Assembly: GCF_037893015.1 (NCBI RefSeq) | Contig: NC_133665.1 | Span: 22,516,869-22,580,868 of the forward strand | DNA: 64,000 nt | Source of the DNA: Macrotis lagotis | Taxonomy: Eukaryota; Chordata; Mammalia; Peramelemorphia; Peramelidae | Reading direction: 5' to 3' | Shown here: one piece after another, positions 1 to 11,639 of the stretch | Layout of the letters: the number at the start of each line of letters is the position of its first letter | How positions within the stretch are numbered: the stretch's first letter is position 1 | The notes under the pieces: generated by a model | Database searches by the model: none | The model's input: the letters and a program-made list of their open reading frames with translations, nothing else | Told to the model about the DNA's origin: nothing | Program-made: the position numbers and the translations under genes

Positions 1-1180
1 AAAACTCTTCCTCTTGCCTCCTTTTTTTCTGAGAAAGCAAGCAATTTGATATGAATTGCACTTGTTTCAGTCATGCAAAACATAATTCCCTACTAGTCAT
101 ATTGTGAAAGAAAACACAGACCAAAATTCAAAGAAAAATGATGAAAGTTAAAAATATAAGGTTGTATTTGTATTTAGATTCCATCAATTCTTTCTCTGAA
201 GCTAGACAGCATTTTATCCCTTAGATCTTTGTTGCTTAAAATAGCTGTCACTCACAGCTAATTATTGTTACAATATTGCTATTATTATCTGCATCATTCT
301 CTTGGTTCTGCTCATTTTACTTTGCATTAATTCTTATCTTTCTAGGTTTTTCTGAGAACATCTTACTCATCATTTCTAATAGCACAGTTGTATTCTATTG
401 CAATTATATACAACAAATTTTTCAGCCATTCCCTAATTGATGGACATTCCCTCAATTTCCAAATCTTTGCCGCCACAAAAAGACCTGCAAGAAATATTTT
501 GTACATATAGGATCTTTTAACTTATTTTTAAATCTCTTTTAGGATACAGACCTAGTATCAAGTGGTATGAGTAATTTTATAGTCCTTTGAGCAAAGTTTC
601 AATTTGTTTTACAGAATGATTGCATAAGTTTACATTTTGCAAAACTACATTAGTATATTAATTTTTCCATATTCCCTCCAACTTTCTTTTCTGCCATATT
701 AGCCAAATTGATAGGTGTGAGGTGGTACCTCAGAATAGATAATTTGTATTTTGTTAATCAATAGAGATTTAGAGCATTTTTTTCATTTGACTACAAATAG
801 CTTTATTTCTTGATCTGAAAACTGCCTATTCATATCCTTTGGCCATTTATCGATTGGGGAATGATTTGTTTTCTTATAAATTTGATTCAGTTTTTTTATA
901 TATTTGAGAAATGAGGCTTTTATCAGAAAGAAACTCATGATAAAAGTCTATGCCCCCCAACTTTCGGCTTTACTTCTAATCTTGGCTTCATTGATTTTGT
1001 TTGTACAAAATCTTTTCAGTCTAATATAATCAAAATTATATATTTTACATTTTGTAATGCTCTCTCTCTCTCTTGGTTGGTCATGAATTCTTCCCTTATC
1101 CATTGATCTGACAGGTAGACTATTCTTTGCTCTTCTAATTTGCTTATGGTTTTTATGTCTTCTGGTTCATCAATCTGAAG
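1..1180 (-). mobile_element. L1 LINE 3' part (3'UTR plus ORF2 C-terminal region), cut by window edge
   Basis: Read on the minus strand this is the 3' end of a marsupial L1. The plus strand shows the antisense form of the ORF2 tail, including 'ccctaattgatggacattcc' near 430, 'gccaaattgataggtgtgag' near 703 and 'gaaaactgcctattcatatc' near 818. The 3'UTR lies at about 1-300. Stops and indels are frequent, so it is an old, 5'-truncated, dead copy. The 3' terminus is outside the window. Confidence 0.8.
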
Positions 1181-1380
1181 AACTCCAGATCCCTCCCAGA
1201 AGAAATTCAGTCATCCCCCTGTAACTTTTTGTCCTAGAAAACTCTAAGTAGTGTCTGGCTCCAGGCACAGCTAACATGAGTTAACTAACTTAACTCTTCT
1301 TGATTCTATTCATGACTCCTTAATGCCTTTCATGTTCCTTTAAACAAGATAGTCAGCCCTCTGGTACATGTCTAGTCATG

Positions 1381-1519
1381 TAGGGGTTTCTTTGGGGTTA
1401 AGTGACTTGCCCAAGGTCATACAGCTAGGTAATTATTAAGTGTCTGAGGTCAAATTTGAACTCAGGTCCTCTTGACTCCAGGGCTGGTGCTCTGTTCACT
1501 ATGCAGCTTAGCCTGCCCC
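1381..1519 (-). mobile_element. tRNA-derived marsupial SINE (Mar1/WSINE1 type)
   Basis: Antisense copy. It shows the family hallmarks in reverse: 'ggggttaagtgacttgccca', the 'gctaggtaattattaagtgt' block, the box-B-like 'tttgaactcaggt' and the head end 'cagcttagcctgcccc'. Moderately diverged. Confidence 0.85.
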
Positions 1520-1639
1520 ATTTCTAACCATGTAAAGAAGATTTAGTATGTCGTTTCATATTGGAAAGATTTAATAAAAGGTCACTTATTGATTAACCAA
1601 ATATCCTTTCTCTAGAAGTGATTTCTCCCTTTGTTTTTG

Positions 1640-2400
1640 CTTCTTTTTGTAACTTTTATTTTTAATTGATGCTTTTTGTTTATATCACATTCATTTCTTT
1701 TTCAAATGAAAGCATTTGCATCTTACTTCCACAGAGCTAAACAAAGCAAAGCAAATGAAAATCTAAACCCTTATAAGAACTCTATAAAGAACAAACAAAC
1801 TCCTACATTGCTATACTTGAAAATATAGGTCTTCTTCGGGGTTGGTTAGGTAGCACAGTGAATAGAGTACTGCCCCTGAAGTCAGGAGTACCTGAGTTCT
1901 AATCCAGCCTCAAACACTAAATAATTACCTAGCTGTGTGACCATGGACAAATCACTTAACCCCATTTGCTTTACAAAAAACCTAAAAAAAATATAGGTCT
2001 TCCTCTGTATTTCCAAGTTCATCTCCTATCTGGTAGAAGGTGAGTGACTTTGAGTATTCTTGGCTAGGATTATCTGTACCACTGACTAGTTTGGGTATTC
2101 TCCAAAGGGCACCTTCCTAAATCTAACTGGGCATGTCCTAACTGGCTCCTGTTGCCCATGATCTGAGTTCTAAGGTCTTTCAAAGTTGTTTTTCTCTGTA
2201 ATGCTGCTGTTATCATATATATTTTTCTCTTAGTTTTGCTTTCTTCACTCTGCATCAGTTCATCCATGTTTTCCCATTTTCTTCTGAATTGCCTATTTCA
2301 TCATTTCATATTGCACAATAATATTCCATTAAATTTAAATATTATAATTTGTTCAGCCATTGGAGAAGGACATCCTTCACTTCTTCCTTTATCACTTTGA
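1640..2400 (-). mobile_element. L1 3'-end fragment, old
   Basis: Antisense L1-like 3' sequence. It includes 'gcatcagttcatccatgttt' near 2251, 'caataatattccattaaat' near 2316 and 'gttcagccattggag' near 2351, comparable to the same segments in the L1 at the window start. A younger SINE interrupts it at 1838-1988. An open frame on the minus strand at 2070-2267 falls inside and shows no recognisable protein. Confidence 0.55.
1838..1988 (+). mobile_element. tRNA-derived marsupial SINE with target-site duplication
   Basis: Full-length sense copy ending in the 'aaaaaacctaaaaaaa' type tail. It is flanked by a direct repeat 'aaatataggtcttc' at 1821-1834 and 1989-2002, which is good evidence for a true retroposition event into the older L1 remnant. 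Confidence 0.9.
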
Positions 2401-3242
2401 TTCTTAGACTAATGGTGGCAGAACCATGTCCTTATGTCACATTGGACAATTAGCTTATCCTCAATTCTTTGTTATCCTCCTCCTCCCCATCTTCCACAGG
2501 GGTTGAGGACATCATAAAGTACTTTCAGTGAAAGAGTTGTTGTCTGCAGACAAAGCTTGATAGACATTTTGGCAGAAGGTCCCATGAATTTCTTCACTTT
2601 CTGCTCCTTCCTTCCTTTCCACTTCCCCAACACACACTATGGCTGTGGCCAAGCTAGCCAATTTCTGGCATAGCCCTAGTCTTTATACTAACTTAATTCC
2701 TCTCCAATACTCTTCCCTAAATATCTTTTTTTTTAAAAAATGACACAATTATTTAATACTGCCAGAAACCTAGAGTAACCTCTGAAACACATGCTTAAGC
2801 AATGGTTATTTATATTGGCTGGAGTCTTCTTTTCTCCTCCTCCAACTGTTGAATCTTTGTTCTAGAGGAATGAAAGGTAGATAGAGGAGAACTATGGGCA
2901 GTTTGTTCAAAATCAGGGCTGTGACTGAGGCAGACAAAGCTCAATCCCTTTGTAATCTATCACAGGAGATGTTGATGGCAAATTGCTTCTGGCTTGTAGA
3001 TGATTTCATGTGAAAGGGGCAGGACCGAAGAAAAGAAGCAGGACGTTGATAAAGGGAGAAAAAAGGACAAAGCAGGCCTTGGTTTACAAAGGTCAATTAG
3101 CTTGCATTATGCATAGGAACATGAGATGACATATATTTATGTGGGAAGTCCCCTATTCAGTGGCAGATTCTTGGCCTTTATGAAATGATTCCCTCTGTAC
3201 AATTCTAGAGCTACAATGGATCTTAGGGAACATTTAGTTATA
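2401..3242. other. No recognisable feature
   Basis: About 0.8 kb of AT-rich DNA with short poly-T/poly-A runs. I see no open frame of note and no repeat family I can name. Confidence 0.5.
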
Positions 3243-3540
3243 TTAATACAGCCAGAGATGGAAGGCATTTTAGAGGTTATCTAGTCTAACGTCAGCATTT
3301 TATAGACGAAAAAACCAAGTCCTAATCAAAGTGAAGTAACTGGCCCAAGGGTCACACGGATAATAAATAGAAAAGTTGGGATATGAATTCAGTTGGCTGC
3401 TGACTCCAATTTCAGCACAACTGCCATTGTACCATACCAACTTCAAGGCCAAGACAGATGAAGTAACCTTTTCAAGGTCATACAGACAGGTAATGGAACA
3501 GCCAGGACTAGAACCTAGAACTCCTCACCATATCACCTCC
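3243..3540 (-). mobile_element. Two adjacent MIR-type fragments
   Basis: Two antisense MIR-like pieces lie back to back at about 3243-3440 and 3445-3540. Each contains a version of 'gaagtaactggcccaagggt' or 'gaagtaaccttttcaaggtc' followed by a degenerate 'tgggatatgaattc' or 'ccaggactagaacc' block. The 97-aa open frame that starts at 3376 is a chance frame across these pieces. Confidence 0.65.
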
Positions 3541-3589
3541 GAGCATTTCACAAAAATGGTTTTATGCAATTTCTACTGCCATCTTGAGC

Positions 3590-3700
3590 TATTCCACTTA
3601 CTACTACTTATTTACATGTTGTCTCTTCCATTGGGATGGGAGCCATTTGAGGGCAAGGATTATTTTTAACTGTCGTTCTTGAAATAGTGCAAAACAAATT
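3590..3700 (+). mobile_element. L2 3'-end fragment
   Basis: Contains the L2 3' signature in degenerate form: 'gggagccatttgagggcaagg' near 3637, comparable to the family pattern 'gagctccttgagggcaggga'. Confidence 0.5.
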
Positions 3701-3879
3701 CTGGAACATCCTACCTAGCCAGACAGGCTTTGGATTAGGTCAATCTTGTAGTAGAATCAAACAAACTGGTTGCTAGAAGCCTGGTCACACCAAATAAGTT
3801 ATTATTTCAACCAAAACAACTCATGAAGAATGTCTTGGGGTTTCATAGGATTTAGATCCAAATGACTTTAGAGATCAGT

Positions 3880-4290
3880 AAATTAATAAGCATTTATTAA
3901 ACACCTACTTTATGCTAGACCAAGCAGTCCCTTTCCTTATGGAACTTATTATTTTTTGGGAAAAGAGATAGTGATAGGGATGGAACCTATGATTTCAATG
4001 CTCCAGGGAATGAATACTAAGTGAGGAAATGCTCTTTACTAAAGCAGGTAATTTATAAATGTGCATATAAAAATAAACACAATATATTTGAGAGAGGTAT
4101 ATTGGAAGAGGACACTTGCCACTGTAGGAATTAGGAAAGGCATCCTGTAGAAGGAAGCCCTTAGGCAGAGTTTTAAAAGAATCAAGGGATTCCAAGTGTC
4201 AGAGAAGAGGTGAGAATACTACACTCCAGGTATGGAGGATGGCTTGTGCAAAGACCCACAGAGGGAATATGATGTCTCTTATGTGTGGAA
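3880..4290 (-). mobile_element. L2 fragment, antisense
   Basis: Starts with the inverted L2 3' end ('aataagcatttattaaacac' near 3883). It continues through the antisense L2 coding region, with 'gaaaggcatcctgtagaagg' near 4135 and 'tggcttgtgcaaagac' near 4240. The 66-aa minus-strand open frame at 3995-4195 lies in it and has stops around it. Confidence 0.65.
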
Positions 4291-4317
4291 CAACAATCAG
4301 GGCACCTAGTCTGAGTC

Positions 4318-4365
4318 TCTCATTTTACAAATGAGGAAACTGAGACCCAGAGCTCATGGTAATAT
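4318..4365 (-). mobile_element. MIR core fragment
   Basis: Short antisense MIR piece 'cattttacaaatgaggaaac' followed by 'tgagacccagag'. Confidence 0.5.
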
Positions 4366-4764
4366 GCTTTGGTTGGGAAAAAGTGACCAGAAAGCAGAAA
4401 AATTTGAAAAGGTGAAGAAATGAATAAGGAAAGTTAAACATAAGGATGGAAGCAACTTGTCCATTTGGTGAGGTTTAATATGGTAAATCAATGACAATGC
4501 AAAGTTTAGAATTCAGGTCTCATTCCCTTGAATAATTAATTAATAACTAATTACTAATAATATTTAATAATAATTACTAAAAGAGTCATGGAAATTAATA
4601 TCACCTGGAGCCTGAAAGAATTCTTGCTCAAGTTAAAGGAGAGAAGCCAGCAGGACTAGAAAACTAAGCAACCCTCCTGTTGGTGATCTTAAGTTGAATT
4701 TCATGACTTTTTCTTTCTTGAGGGATCGGTGCAACTTCTATAGCCAGATGTTTTTATTTTTAGC

Positions 4765-4965
4765 CTTGTGCCATGGATCATAAGATTTTAAAATATGAGT
4801 TGTAAGAAAACTGAGGGAACATCTGGTTCAACCTCCTCATTTTATAAATGATGAAACTGATACCCAGATAAATTCAGTGACTTGCTCAAGGTCAAACAGG
4901 TGGCAAACCCAGGATTTAAATTAGGTCTTCTGATTTCAAATCCTTTGCTCTTTCTATTGGTACTA
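4765..4965 (-). mobile_element. MIR
   Basis: Antisense MIR with 'gaaactgatacccagataaa', 'gtgacttgctcaaggtcaaa' and a degenerate box-B region. Confidence 0.7.
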
Positions 4966-5044
4966 GTGACTAAAAGAGGACAAAGGTGAAAATGGTGAAT
5001 GAGGGGACCAGTGTAAAGTTTGTAGGGTTAATATAGGAGTGAAT

Positions 5045-5125
5045 GAGAATAGGAATTGTTTCATTTTTTATATTTGTATTATCAGCACCTAATATGATGC
5101 CTATCACATAGTAGTATTATAGTAT
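5045..5125 (+). mobile_element. L2 3'-end fragment
   Basis: Degenerate L2 3' end around 'cagcacctaatatgatgcct' and 'cacatagtag'. Confidence 0.4.
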
Positions 5126-5234
5126 TTGCTGTTGAAGTGATGGATCGATGTGGACTGCTGCATCCATCAAATCAACACTTACTGTCAATGTTAGAAAAAG
5201 AAAAGGTGAGCAGTAACCATTGATAACTCCCATG

Positions 5235-5550
5235 AGGCAGCTAGGTGGTGCAGTGGATAGAGCACTGGTCTTGGATTCAGGAGAATGGGAGTTCAAATCT
5301 AACCTCAGATACTTGCCACTTACTAGCTGTGTGACCTGGGGCAAGTAACTTAACACTTATTGCCTCTTATCCAGGACCATCTCCAGTCCTCTTAATTCAT
5401 ATCTGGCCACTGGACCAAGATGGCTCTGGAGGAGAAAATGAGGCTGGTGATTTAGGACAGCACCCCCCTCACTCAAATCCAATTCACATATTTGTCATGG
5501 CATCACCTCCCTGATGTTGTGGTTTTCTTGGAAAATGAAGGACAAAATAT
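5235..5550 (+). mobile_element. Long marsupial CORE-SINE (about 315 bp)
   Basis: Sense copy with a tRNA-like head ('gcagctaggtggtgcagtgg'). The long 3' body includes 'atctggccactggaccaaga' and 'ctcaaatccaattcacatat', and the tail is 'gaaggacaaaat'. It is flanked by an imperfect duplication 'taactccYatg' at about 5224-5234 and 5553-5563. The 79-aa minus-strand frame across it is its antisense translation and not a gene. Confidence 0.85.
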
Positions 5551-5912
5551 TATTAACTCCTATGTTGATCTTTTGTACATCCAAGACTAGAGGAACCTGA
5601 TGACCAGTACCATGTCTAAATGATATAAAAGGGCACTGTCCAGAATGGGAGGGTTTTTATATTAATCACTTTCATGGAAAATATGGAATAATATAAGAAG
5701 GAAGACACATTCTCAACTATTCCCCAAAATCTGAAACCTTACTGATTCATGTCTTCAGGTTTTTAAATTTTCAAATGTTTCCTTTATCAGGCTCAAAGAT
5801 GAATGAAAATTTCTGTCTATCAAGGGAAGGGGATTAGAAAGTGTTCTAAGAGAAGTGTTAGAATCACCAGCAGCTAGTTGATATTTTCTCCTTGTAAAGA
5901 ATACTTTACACA

Positions 5913-6067
5913 GGGGCAGCTGGAAGTGACACAGTGGCTACAGCACTGGCCCTGGAGTCAGGAATACCTGAGTTCAAATCCTGCCTCAGACACTTAATAA
6001 TTGCCTAACTGTGTAACCTTGGACAAGTCATTTAACCCCATTGCCTTAAATAAATGAAATTTTAAAA
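5913..6067 (+). mobile_element. tRNA-derived marsupial SINE, 'taaataaat' tail subtype
   Basis: Sense copy ending in 'gccttaaataaatgaaattt' rather than the 'gcaaaaacctaaa' form. The duplication 'aaagaatacYttacaca' at 5896-5912 and 6068-6084 differs at one base. Confidence 0.9.
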
Positions 6068-6089
6068 AAAGAATACCTTACACAAAAAA

Positions 6090-7635
6090 AGGAAATGGTA
6101 CTTAGAACATATGAGAGATTACTTATTTCTTTTCCTGTATACTCTACTGTTAAGATTAAGGAAGGGATTCCTCACAGTGACACTCCTAAGGGAAAGCTAA
6201 CCTAGATAGATGCCAGATTTTTAATTCACAGTAGCTCCCATGGACATACTTGGAAATTCTGGAATTTAGGGAAAATTCAAGATAAGGAGAAAGAGATCTG
6301 GAATGCCCTAAGAACTGATCTCATGGTAGTTGAGAGGATGGGTGCTTCCCAATTCTGATCTTCTCTACCTCTCAGTCCTTTGCTTACTCAAACCAAGAAT
6401 TTAATTGAGTAAGTCTACAAGCCTACATTAATAGAATGAGCTCTGCCATTCATAAAAAGTCGGAGCTAGGAGATGGGGTTAGCAACAATTTGAGTATCAT
6501 GGAGAGTTTAGTATTTTCTACAAGTGTTCACCAATGTTAAGTGTTACACATTACTGCTCGGGAATAATCAGGCGAATTGCCAGCACCTGGTCCCTCATCA
6601 GTTGAAAGGGTTGGGTAACTGGGCAGCAGTGCCCCCTGGTGAATTAAATATATAGAACTTACTCATACGTCAAGTAAAGGTCATTTTTTAATCACATTCC
6701 CTATATAATCAGAATTGAAAAAAAACTTTTTAGATTTTTTAAAGATACCACTGGAGAGAAAATGAGTAGTTACCCAAAGAATTTTATAACAGGAATATAG
6801 AAGAAAACTAATCTATTCTAAAAAATCTTCAGGACTCATCTTTCATTCAAAAAGTCGATTCATTTACAAAGGATAGGTTAAAATAGCTAGGCAGCCATTC
6901 ACATAAAAAAAATGTGTGTCTTTAAAGAACTACAAATTCAATATGGGTCAACATCCATTGCAAACCTCTCTTCCACTAAAAACCAAAAGCAAAATGCAAA
7001 CCTAAAATAATAATAACAAAAACCTGTCATCCTAAGAGAGAAAGCATGTACAGAGTGAATGTTTTGAGAAGTCCATCACACTCTGACATGGCCAGACCAC
7101 CTCTGGATGATGGGTACCATATATATATGAAAATGAATATTGATAAGTTGGAGAGAATCTAAAAGAAGGCAGTCAAGAGAGTGAAAGAAATAGTCTATTC
7201 CCTCTGAAGATTTATTGAAGAAATGTAAATTTTCTTAAACTAAAAATAGAAGAGTTTTGTATGAGGGTATAGTAGAGTTGTTTTTAATTATTTTGAATAT
7301 CAAAATATTATGCGGTTGTGTTCAGTACAAAGGGCACAACTGGAAACAATGGGTGAATGTGGGCAGAAAGGTCTATTGTATGTAGCTCAATATGAATAAA
7401 ATCTTACTGATAATAATTAGGGGTATCCCTGGTTGTTCAGGGACTTAAAGGGCTTTCTGTAGCAAGTGAGATTTTAGTTGGGATTTAAAGGAAGTCAGAG
7501 AGGTTGTAGTCCCAGTTGAGGAAAGAGAGAGTGTTCTAGCCATGGAGAACAGACAAAAAAAATTCCTAGAGTCAAAACACAAGTATATCTTGTTCATGGT
7601 ATAACAAAGAGTTCAGTTTACAGGGCAGATTCAAC
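6090..7635. other. Unassigned DNA, no gene seen
   Basis: About 1.5 kb of AT-rich sequence. There are many short frames but none with recognisable composition or motif, and no repeat I can name with confidence. Confidence 0.5.
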
Positions 7636-7639
7636 ATTA

Positions 7640-7800
7640 TAACTCTGTAGTCAGAGGATTTTTCATGCTACCTGTGTGACCTTGAATCACCTATGTAAGT
7701 CAATTAACTTTCCTGAGTATGTTTCCTCATCTATAAATAGAGGCATTAAAGCAAATGACAACTGAGATGCATTCCAGCCTTAGGTCTAAATCTGTGATAT
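7640..7800 (+). mobile_element. MIR
   Basis: Sense MIR: 'gctacctgtgtgaccttgaa', 'gtttcctcatctataaatag' and the 3' 'cattccagccttaggtctaa' block. Confidence 0.7.
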
Positions 7801-8380
7801 TATAAAAGTCATCTATCATCCTGTGATAATTTTATTCAATTGAATAATATGTAGTAAAATATTACAATACCAAGGTTATAGACATCCAGGGGTTGTTCCA
7901 AAGCATTGTTACTCAGGTACCCAATGGGGTCTCCTTTTTTAATTTCATTACATTATTACATTATACATTACAAATGACCTTAGGAATATTAGTACCTGAC
8001 TCTTCCCAAAGGTAATCACCAGATCCCATTATAAGCACATAGACTCTTAAGACTTGAAAAATTAATATTTTTATTTATAAGTTAATTGAAACAAATTAGA
8101 CTTACATCTGAATCTGTAATATTCCTTGTCCTTCTTTCCCGCCTCCCCTTGACTGTTCAAATAATGCACCAAAGACCTGTATAGGTTCTGTGACTTAAAA
8201 TACTGTCCTGATATTTCAGTCTAATGTCAGTATTGATTATCACCATCAGTGAGACTCCCTCTGCAAATTCCTCTTTTTGAACTAGATTGTTTACCTCTTT
8301 TATCTATCCTTCACTAAGAACAGCAGATCCTGATGATCCTGGAGGATTTCCTCACAATTCTTCAGATTAATTTAAAATCT
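7801..8380. other. Unassigned AT-rich DNA
   Basis: No open frame or repeat family recognised. It includes short direct repeats 'cattacattattacattata' near 7947. Confidence 0.45.
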
Positions 8381-8383
8381 TGT

Positions 8384-8495
8384 TAGATTGCAAGAACCTT
8401 GAAGGCAGAGTCTGTCTTTTGCCTGTTTTTTTTATACTATTGCTGAGGACAGTGACTGGAACTTAGCAGGTGCTTAATAATTGTTGAATTGAATT
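8384..8495 (+). mobile_element. L2 3'-end fragment
   Basis: Clear L2 3' end: 'gaaccttgaaggcagagtct', 'ggacagtgactggaac', 'gcaggtgcttaataattgtt' and 'gaattgaat'. Confidence 0.75.
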
Positions 8496-8753
8496 TTCTA
8501 AGAAAAGAAGCAAACTTTAATTTTAACTTATGCCCAGAAGAGGGAGCTTCTCTGAATCCTCCTCCTAAAACAAACACTAACTTTCAGAGACATGGAGCTG
8601 AACTCTTTTCCATTTGATGAAAGGAGTATAATACTACTCCCTTTTCTAGTTTTCCTGGTGTAGTACTACATATTAATATGAGTGATGGGATCACGGGGTG
8701 TTATACATCAAGACCCAATGCTATATTCATGAATATATGTGATCATATACTAG

Positions 8754-8905
8754 TGATTATATTATGTTATGTTATGTTATGATATATCCTTATATCACAT
8801 CACATTATATATCATATCATGTTAATTTTATTATATAACATATTATATCATATTATCTGTTCTATTAATATAATATCATGTTATATATCCTATTATATCA
8901 CATAT
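8754..8905. repeat. AT-rich imperfect tandem/palindromic repeat
   Basis: About 150 bp built from variants of 'ttatgttatg', 'atatcacatc' and 'atatcatgtta'. Almost no G or C other than in these units, and many short inverted repeats. Confidence 0.75.
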
Positions 8906-8924
8906 TATATTGTCATATGCCTAC

Positions 8925-9265
8925 TTATGTGTTAGGAATTGTGGAGGCACAGAAGGACAAAGGCAGTATAGTCTATGCCTTTGAGCAAGTCATAATCTAA
9001 TGGGGGAGACAACATGCAAACAAAACTGTATAACAAGCTATAGACAGGGTCAATAGGAGAAAATCAAGAGAGGAAAGGCATTATAACTAAGATGGATTCA
9101 GAAAGGTTTCTTGTAGAGGGTAAGACTTTGGTTGTAACCTGAAGGAATCCAGGGAAGCCAAGAGGTGGAGCTGAGGAGGGAAAGCATTCCAGACATTCAG
9201 AAATTGCATGCATCTAAGAACTGGAGTGTCTTCTTTAGGGAAGACCAAAGAACAAAGAAGCAGAA
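8925..9265 (-). mobile_element. L2 fragment, antisense
   Basis: Antisense L2 from just inside the 3' end to the coding region: 'cataatctaatgggggagac' near 8990, 'ggtttcttgtagagggtaag' near 9106 and 'gggaaagcattccagacatt' near 9179. Confidence 0.7.
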
Positions 9266-9704
9266 ATTAGAAATCAAAGAATACCAACGATGGTTGAATG
9301 TCAGGACAAGATGCCTTTGCCCCAGGCATTTATTGATATAAAAGGTCATTGCATTATGATTGTCTGAACCCAAACCTGTAGGTCACCTCTAGTACTTGAT
9401 CAGCATTTTTCATTTGATAGCGACAATCACAGAAATCATTGAAGACTCTCAAGGTGTATCAGTTACATATCTTTAAGGACCAAATTGAACAGCTATTACT
9501 GAAAAAGATAATTTTGCCATATATACCTTGCAGTATATGTTCATGTCATATAATTCATATATCTATAGTATCATAATGTTCAAACTTCATAATGCTCAAG
9601 CATTGTGATTAGAAGAGAGGAAAGAAGAAGAAGAAGAAAAGAACTAGAGTGGTCTATCCTATTAAAAACAGAGGTAATTTACAGTTATTTATGAATATGT
9701 TGTA

Positions 9705-9820
9705 TCTCTCCTAGATTGTAAACTCCTTAAAAGTAAGGATTGTTTCTTTTTTCTTTTTTCTTCTCTAGCACACTACCCTGCATATAGTGGATACTCGTCA
9801 TGAAATGAATAGAAAAATGA
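9705..9820 (+). mobile_element. L2 3'-end fragment
   Basis: L2 3' end: 'agattgtaaactccttaaaa', then 'ctagcacactaccctgcata' and 'tagtggatactc', followed by a target-like 'aaatgaatag'. Confidence 0.65.
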
Positions 9821-9944
9821 TATACAAAGATTAGCCAGAGTCCTTTTCTCACAGTCTATAAACCCCATTATAACCTATCTCCAGCTAATGCCTACAGAAT
9901 TTTGGTGTTATACTCAGAAAACAGAACAACATTCCCTGCAAGTC

Positions 9945-10133
9945 TCTTTGCTGTTGTTGGTGTTTTCTTGGCAAAAATATTGGAGATTACTATTTCCTTC
10001 TCTAACTCATTTTGCAGATAAGGGTTAAGTGACTCACACAGGGTCTTACAGCTAATAAGCTTCAAAGATTGGATTTGAACTTGGGTCTTATTGATTCCAG
10101 GCCTATTGTTCTATCCACTGACATCAAGCTACC
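9945..10133 (-). mobile_element. Marsupial CORE-SINE, antisense
   Basis: Antisense copy of the family with 'gttttcttggcaaaaatatt', 'atttccttctctaactcatt', 'agggttaagtgactcacaca' and 'gttctatccactgacatc'. Confidence 0.75.
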
Positions 10134-10169
10134 CTTGCTAGCCTCCTAATGACTTGAAAAAGCACAAAT

Positions 10170-10340
10170 TGCCATTATCTATGTTTTTATTATATTTTTA
10201 TTTATTTTGTTAAATATTTTCCAATTACATTTTAATCTGGTTTGGCAGTTTTCAGGAGTGTTTGAAAATTCTTATTTAGAAGACAGGAGTTTATGGCTTT
10301 GCCTTTTGTTCTCCCAGTCTAAACTTTTATTGTCTGCTCA
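10170..10340 (-). mobile_element. Interspersed repeat, family not assigned
   Basis: 'tttattttgttaaatatttt' followed by 'ccaattacattttaatctgg' recurs almost unchanged at 62055-62160, so this is a dispersed repeat. I could not place it in a named family. The orientation given is arbitrary. Confidence 0.5.
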
Positions 10341-10484
10341 GAATGACTAAATACAAGTTTTTTCCTTAATCTGGTTTTTCTCTCTGATACACTGAAAAAA
10401 TAAAAATTACTTTAGTCTTGGGTTTGTGATCATTTGGAGAGAAATAGGTGGGGAGGAGAGGAGACAGAACTGGTCCAGAATAAC

Positions 10485-10566
<82 letters not shown>
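10485..10566. repeat. Composite (AT)8(GT)25(AT)8 microsatellite
   Basis: Perfect AT dinucleotides at 10485-10500, GT at 10501-10550 and AT again at 10551-10566. The 77-aa minus-strand open frame across it, with its Tyr/Ile and His/Thr alternation, is the translation of this repeat. Confidence 0.98.
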
Positions 10567-11044
10567 GTATGTATATAGTCCAGTTTGGAAACAGCTCATG
10601 GGGTTAAAGTGATTCGGAGAACAACGAAGTTTCTACTTGAACCATCCCCTACCACTAACTGAAGGTGAAAACTGGAGAAATATAGACAAAGACTAGTGAT
10701 AGAGACTTAGTACAACCTATTAATATGCCCCCAGAAAAATATTACGAGCCCAGTAGTGAAAATGAAATTATGCTTCATGGGTTTTTCCTGGGTTCCTCAA
10801 CCCCTGGCACTTGACTCCATTATTGAGTAACATGTAGTGACTCACAGAGCACTTTAGCCTCATTAAAAATACAATTAAGTTACATGATATGATGTAGCAT
10901 TATAGTTAATAGTTCTGGCCAGAAATTCTGAGTGTCTTCCCTTCCCAGAATGATTCTTTTGTGAAGGCAAAAGAGACCTTTTTGTCTCCATTCTTATTTA
11001 GCCTTCAACTACTGAATCACCAGTTGTCTTGTCACTGGTCTCCA

Positions 11045-11175
11045 GTGACTCTGGAGGAGAGAGTGAGACTGATGACTGCATAACCCTGCCACTCAAACCT
11101 GATTCACTTTCAAGTCAAAACATCATCTTCCTAATGTCATTGGTCCTCTTCAAGAACAAAGGCTAAACAACAATT
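11045..11175 (+). mobile_element. 3' half of a long CORE-SINE
   Basis: Only the body of the SINE class seen at 5235-5550 is present: 'ctctggaggagagagtgaga', 'cactcaaacctgattcac' and 'tcaagaacaaaggctaaac'. Confidence 0.7.
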
Positions 11176-11199
11176 ATTAGTGTTAGTGTCATCTCCTTG

Positions 11200-11320
11200 T
11201 CAGAATCTTTCAGGACAGGGGTTATATATCTTGTTTAAACTTTTTCTTCCCAAATAGCAAGCACAGTGCTAAGAACTCACTTAGTAGGCCTTTAATAAAT
11301 CTTTGTTGAACTATATTGTG
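11200..11320 (+). mobile_element. L2 3'-end fragment
   Basis: Contains 'gcaagcacagtgctaagaac' and 'taggcctttaataaatcttt', the L2 3' end. Confidence 0.65.
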
Positions 11321-11368
11321 AGAACCCAAAAATGATTAAATTTTTGATAGTGGGTCCCTGGGATGGTT

Positions 11369-11612
11369 GGGTCAGCTAGGTAGCATAGAGGATAGAGAGT
11401 CCTAGAGTCAGGAAGACTCATCTTTCTGAACTCAAATGTGACCTCAGAAACTTCCCATCTGCGTGAAACAGAATTACTCTATTTGTCACAGTTTCCTTAT
11501 ATGTAAAATGAGCTGGAATAAGAAATGGCAAACTAGTCCAGTATCTTTGCCAAGAAAATCTCAAATGGGATCATGAAGAGTTGTACATAACATGACTGAC
11601 ATTAATGACTGA
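11369..11612 (+). mobile_element. Marsupial CORE-SINE
   Basis: Sense copy with tRNA-like head 'gtcagctaggtagcatagag' and a 3' body including 'gtaaaatgagctggaataag' and 'atggcaaactagtccagtat'. It is the sense counterpart of 9945-10133. Confidence 0.8.
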
Positions 11613-11639
11613 AGAAAACTAAGCCTTTGATAGCAAGAT

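Noticed and set aside
1838..1920. tRNA genes at the heads of the SINE copies
   Set aside because: The heads keep A-box- and B-box-like blocks but lack a full cloverleaf and belong to repeated SINEs.
3376..3669. 97-aa open frame
   Set aside because: Runs through two MIR fragments and an L2 end; no protein similarity that I recognise.
10366..10599. 77-aa minus-strand frame with Tyr-Ile and His-Thr repeats
   Set aside because: Microsatellite translation.
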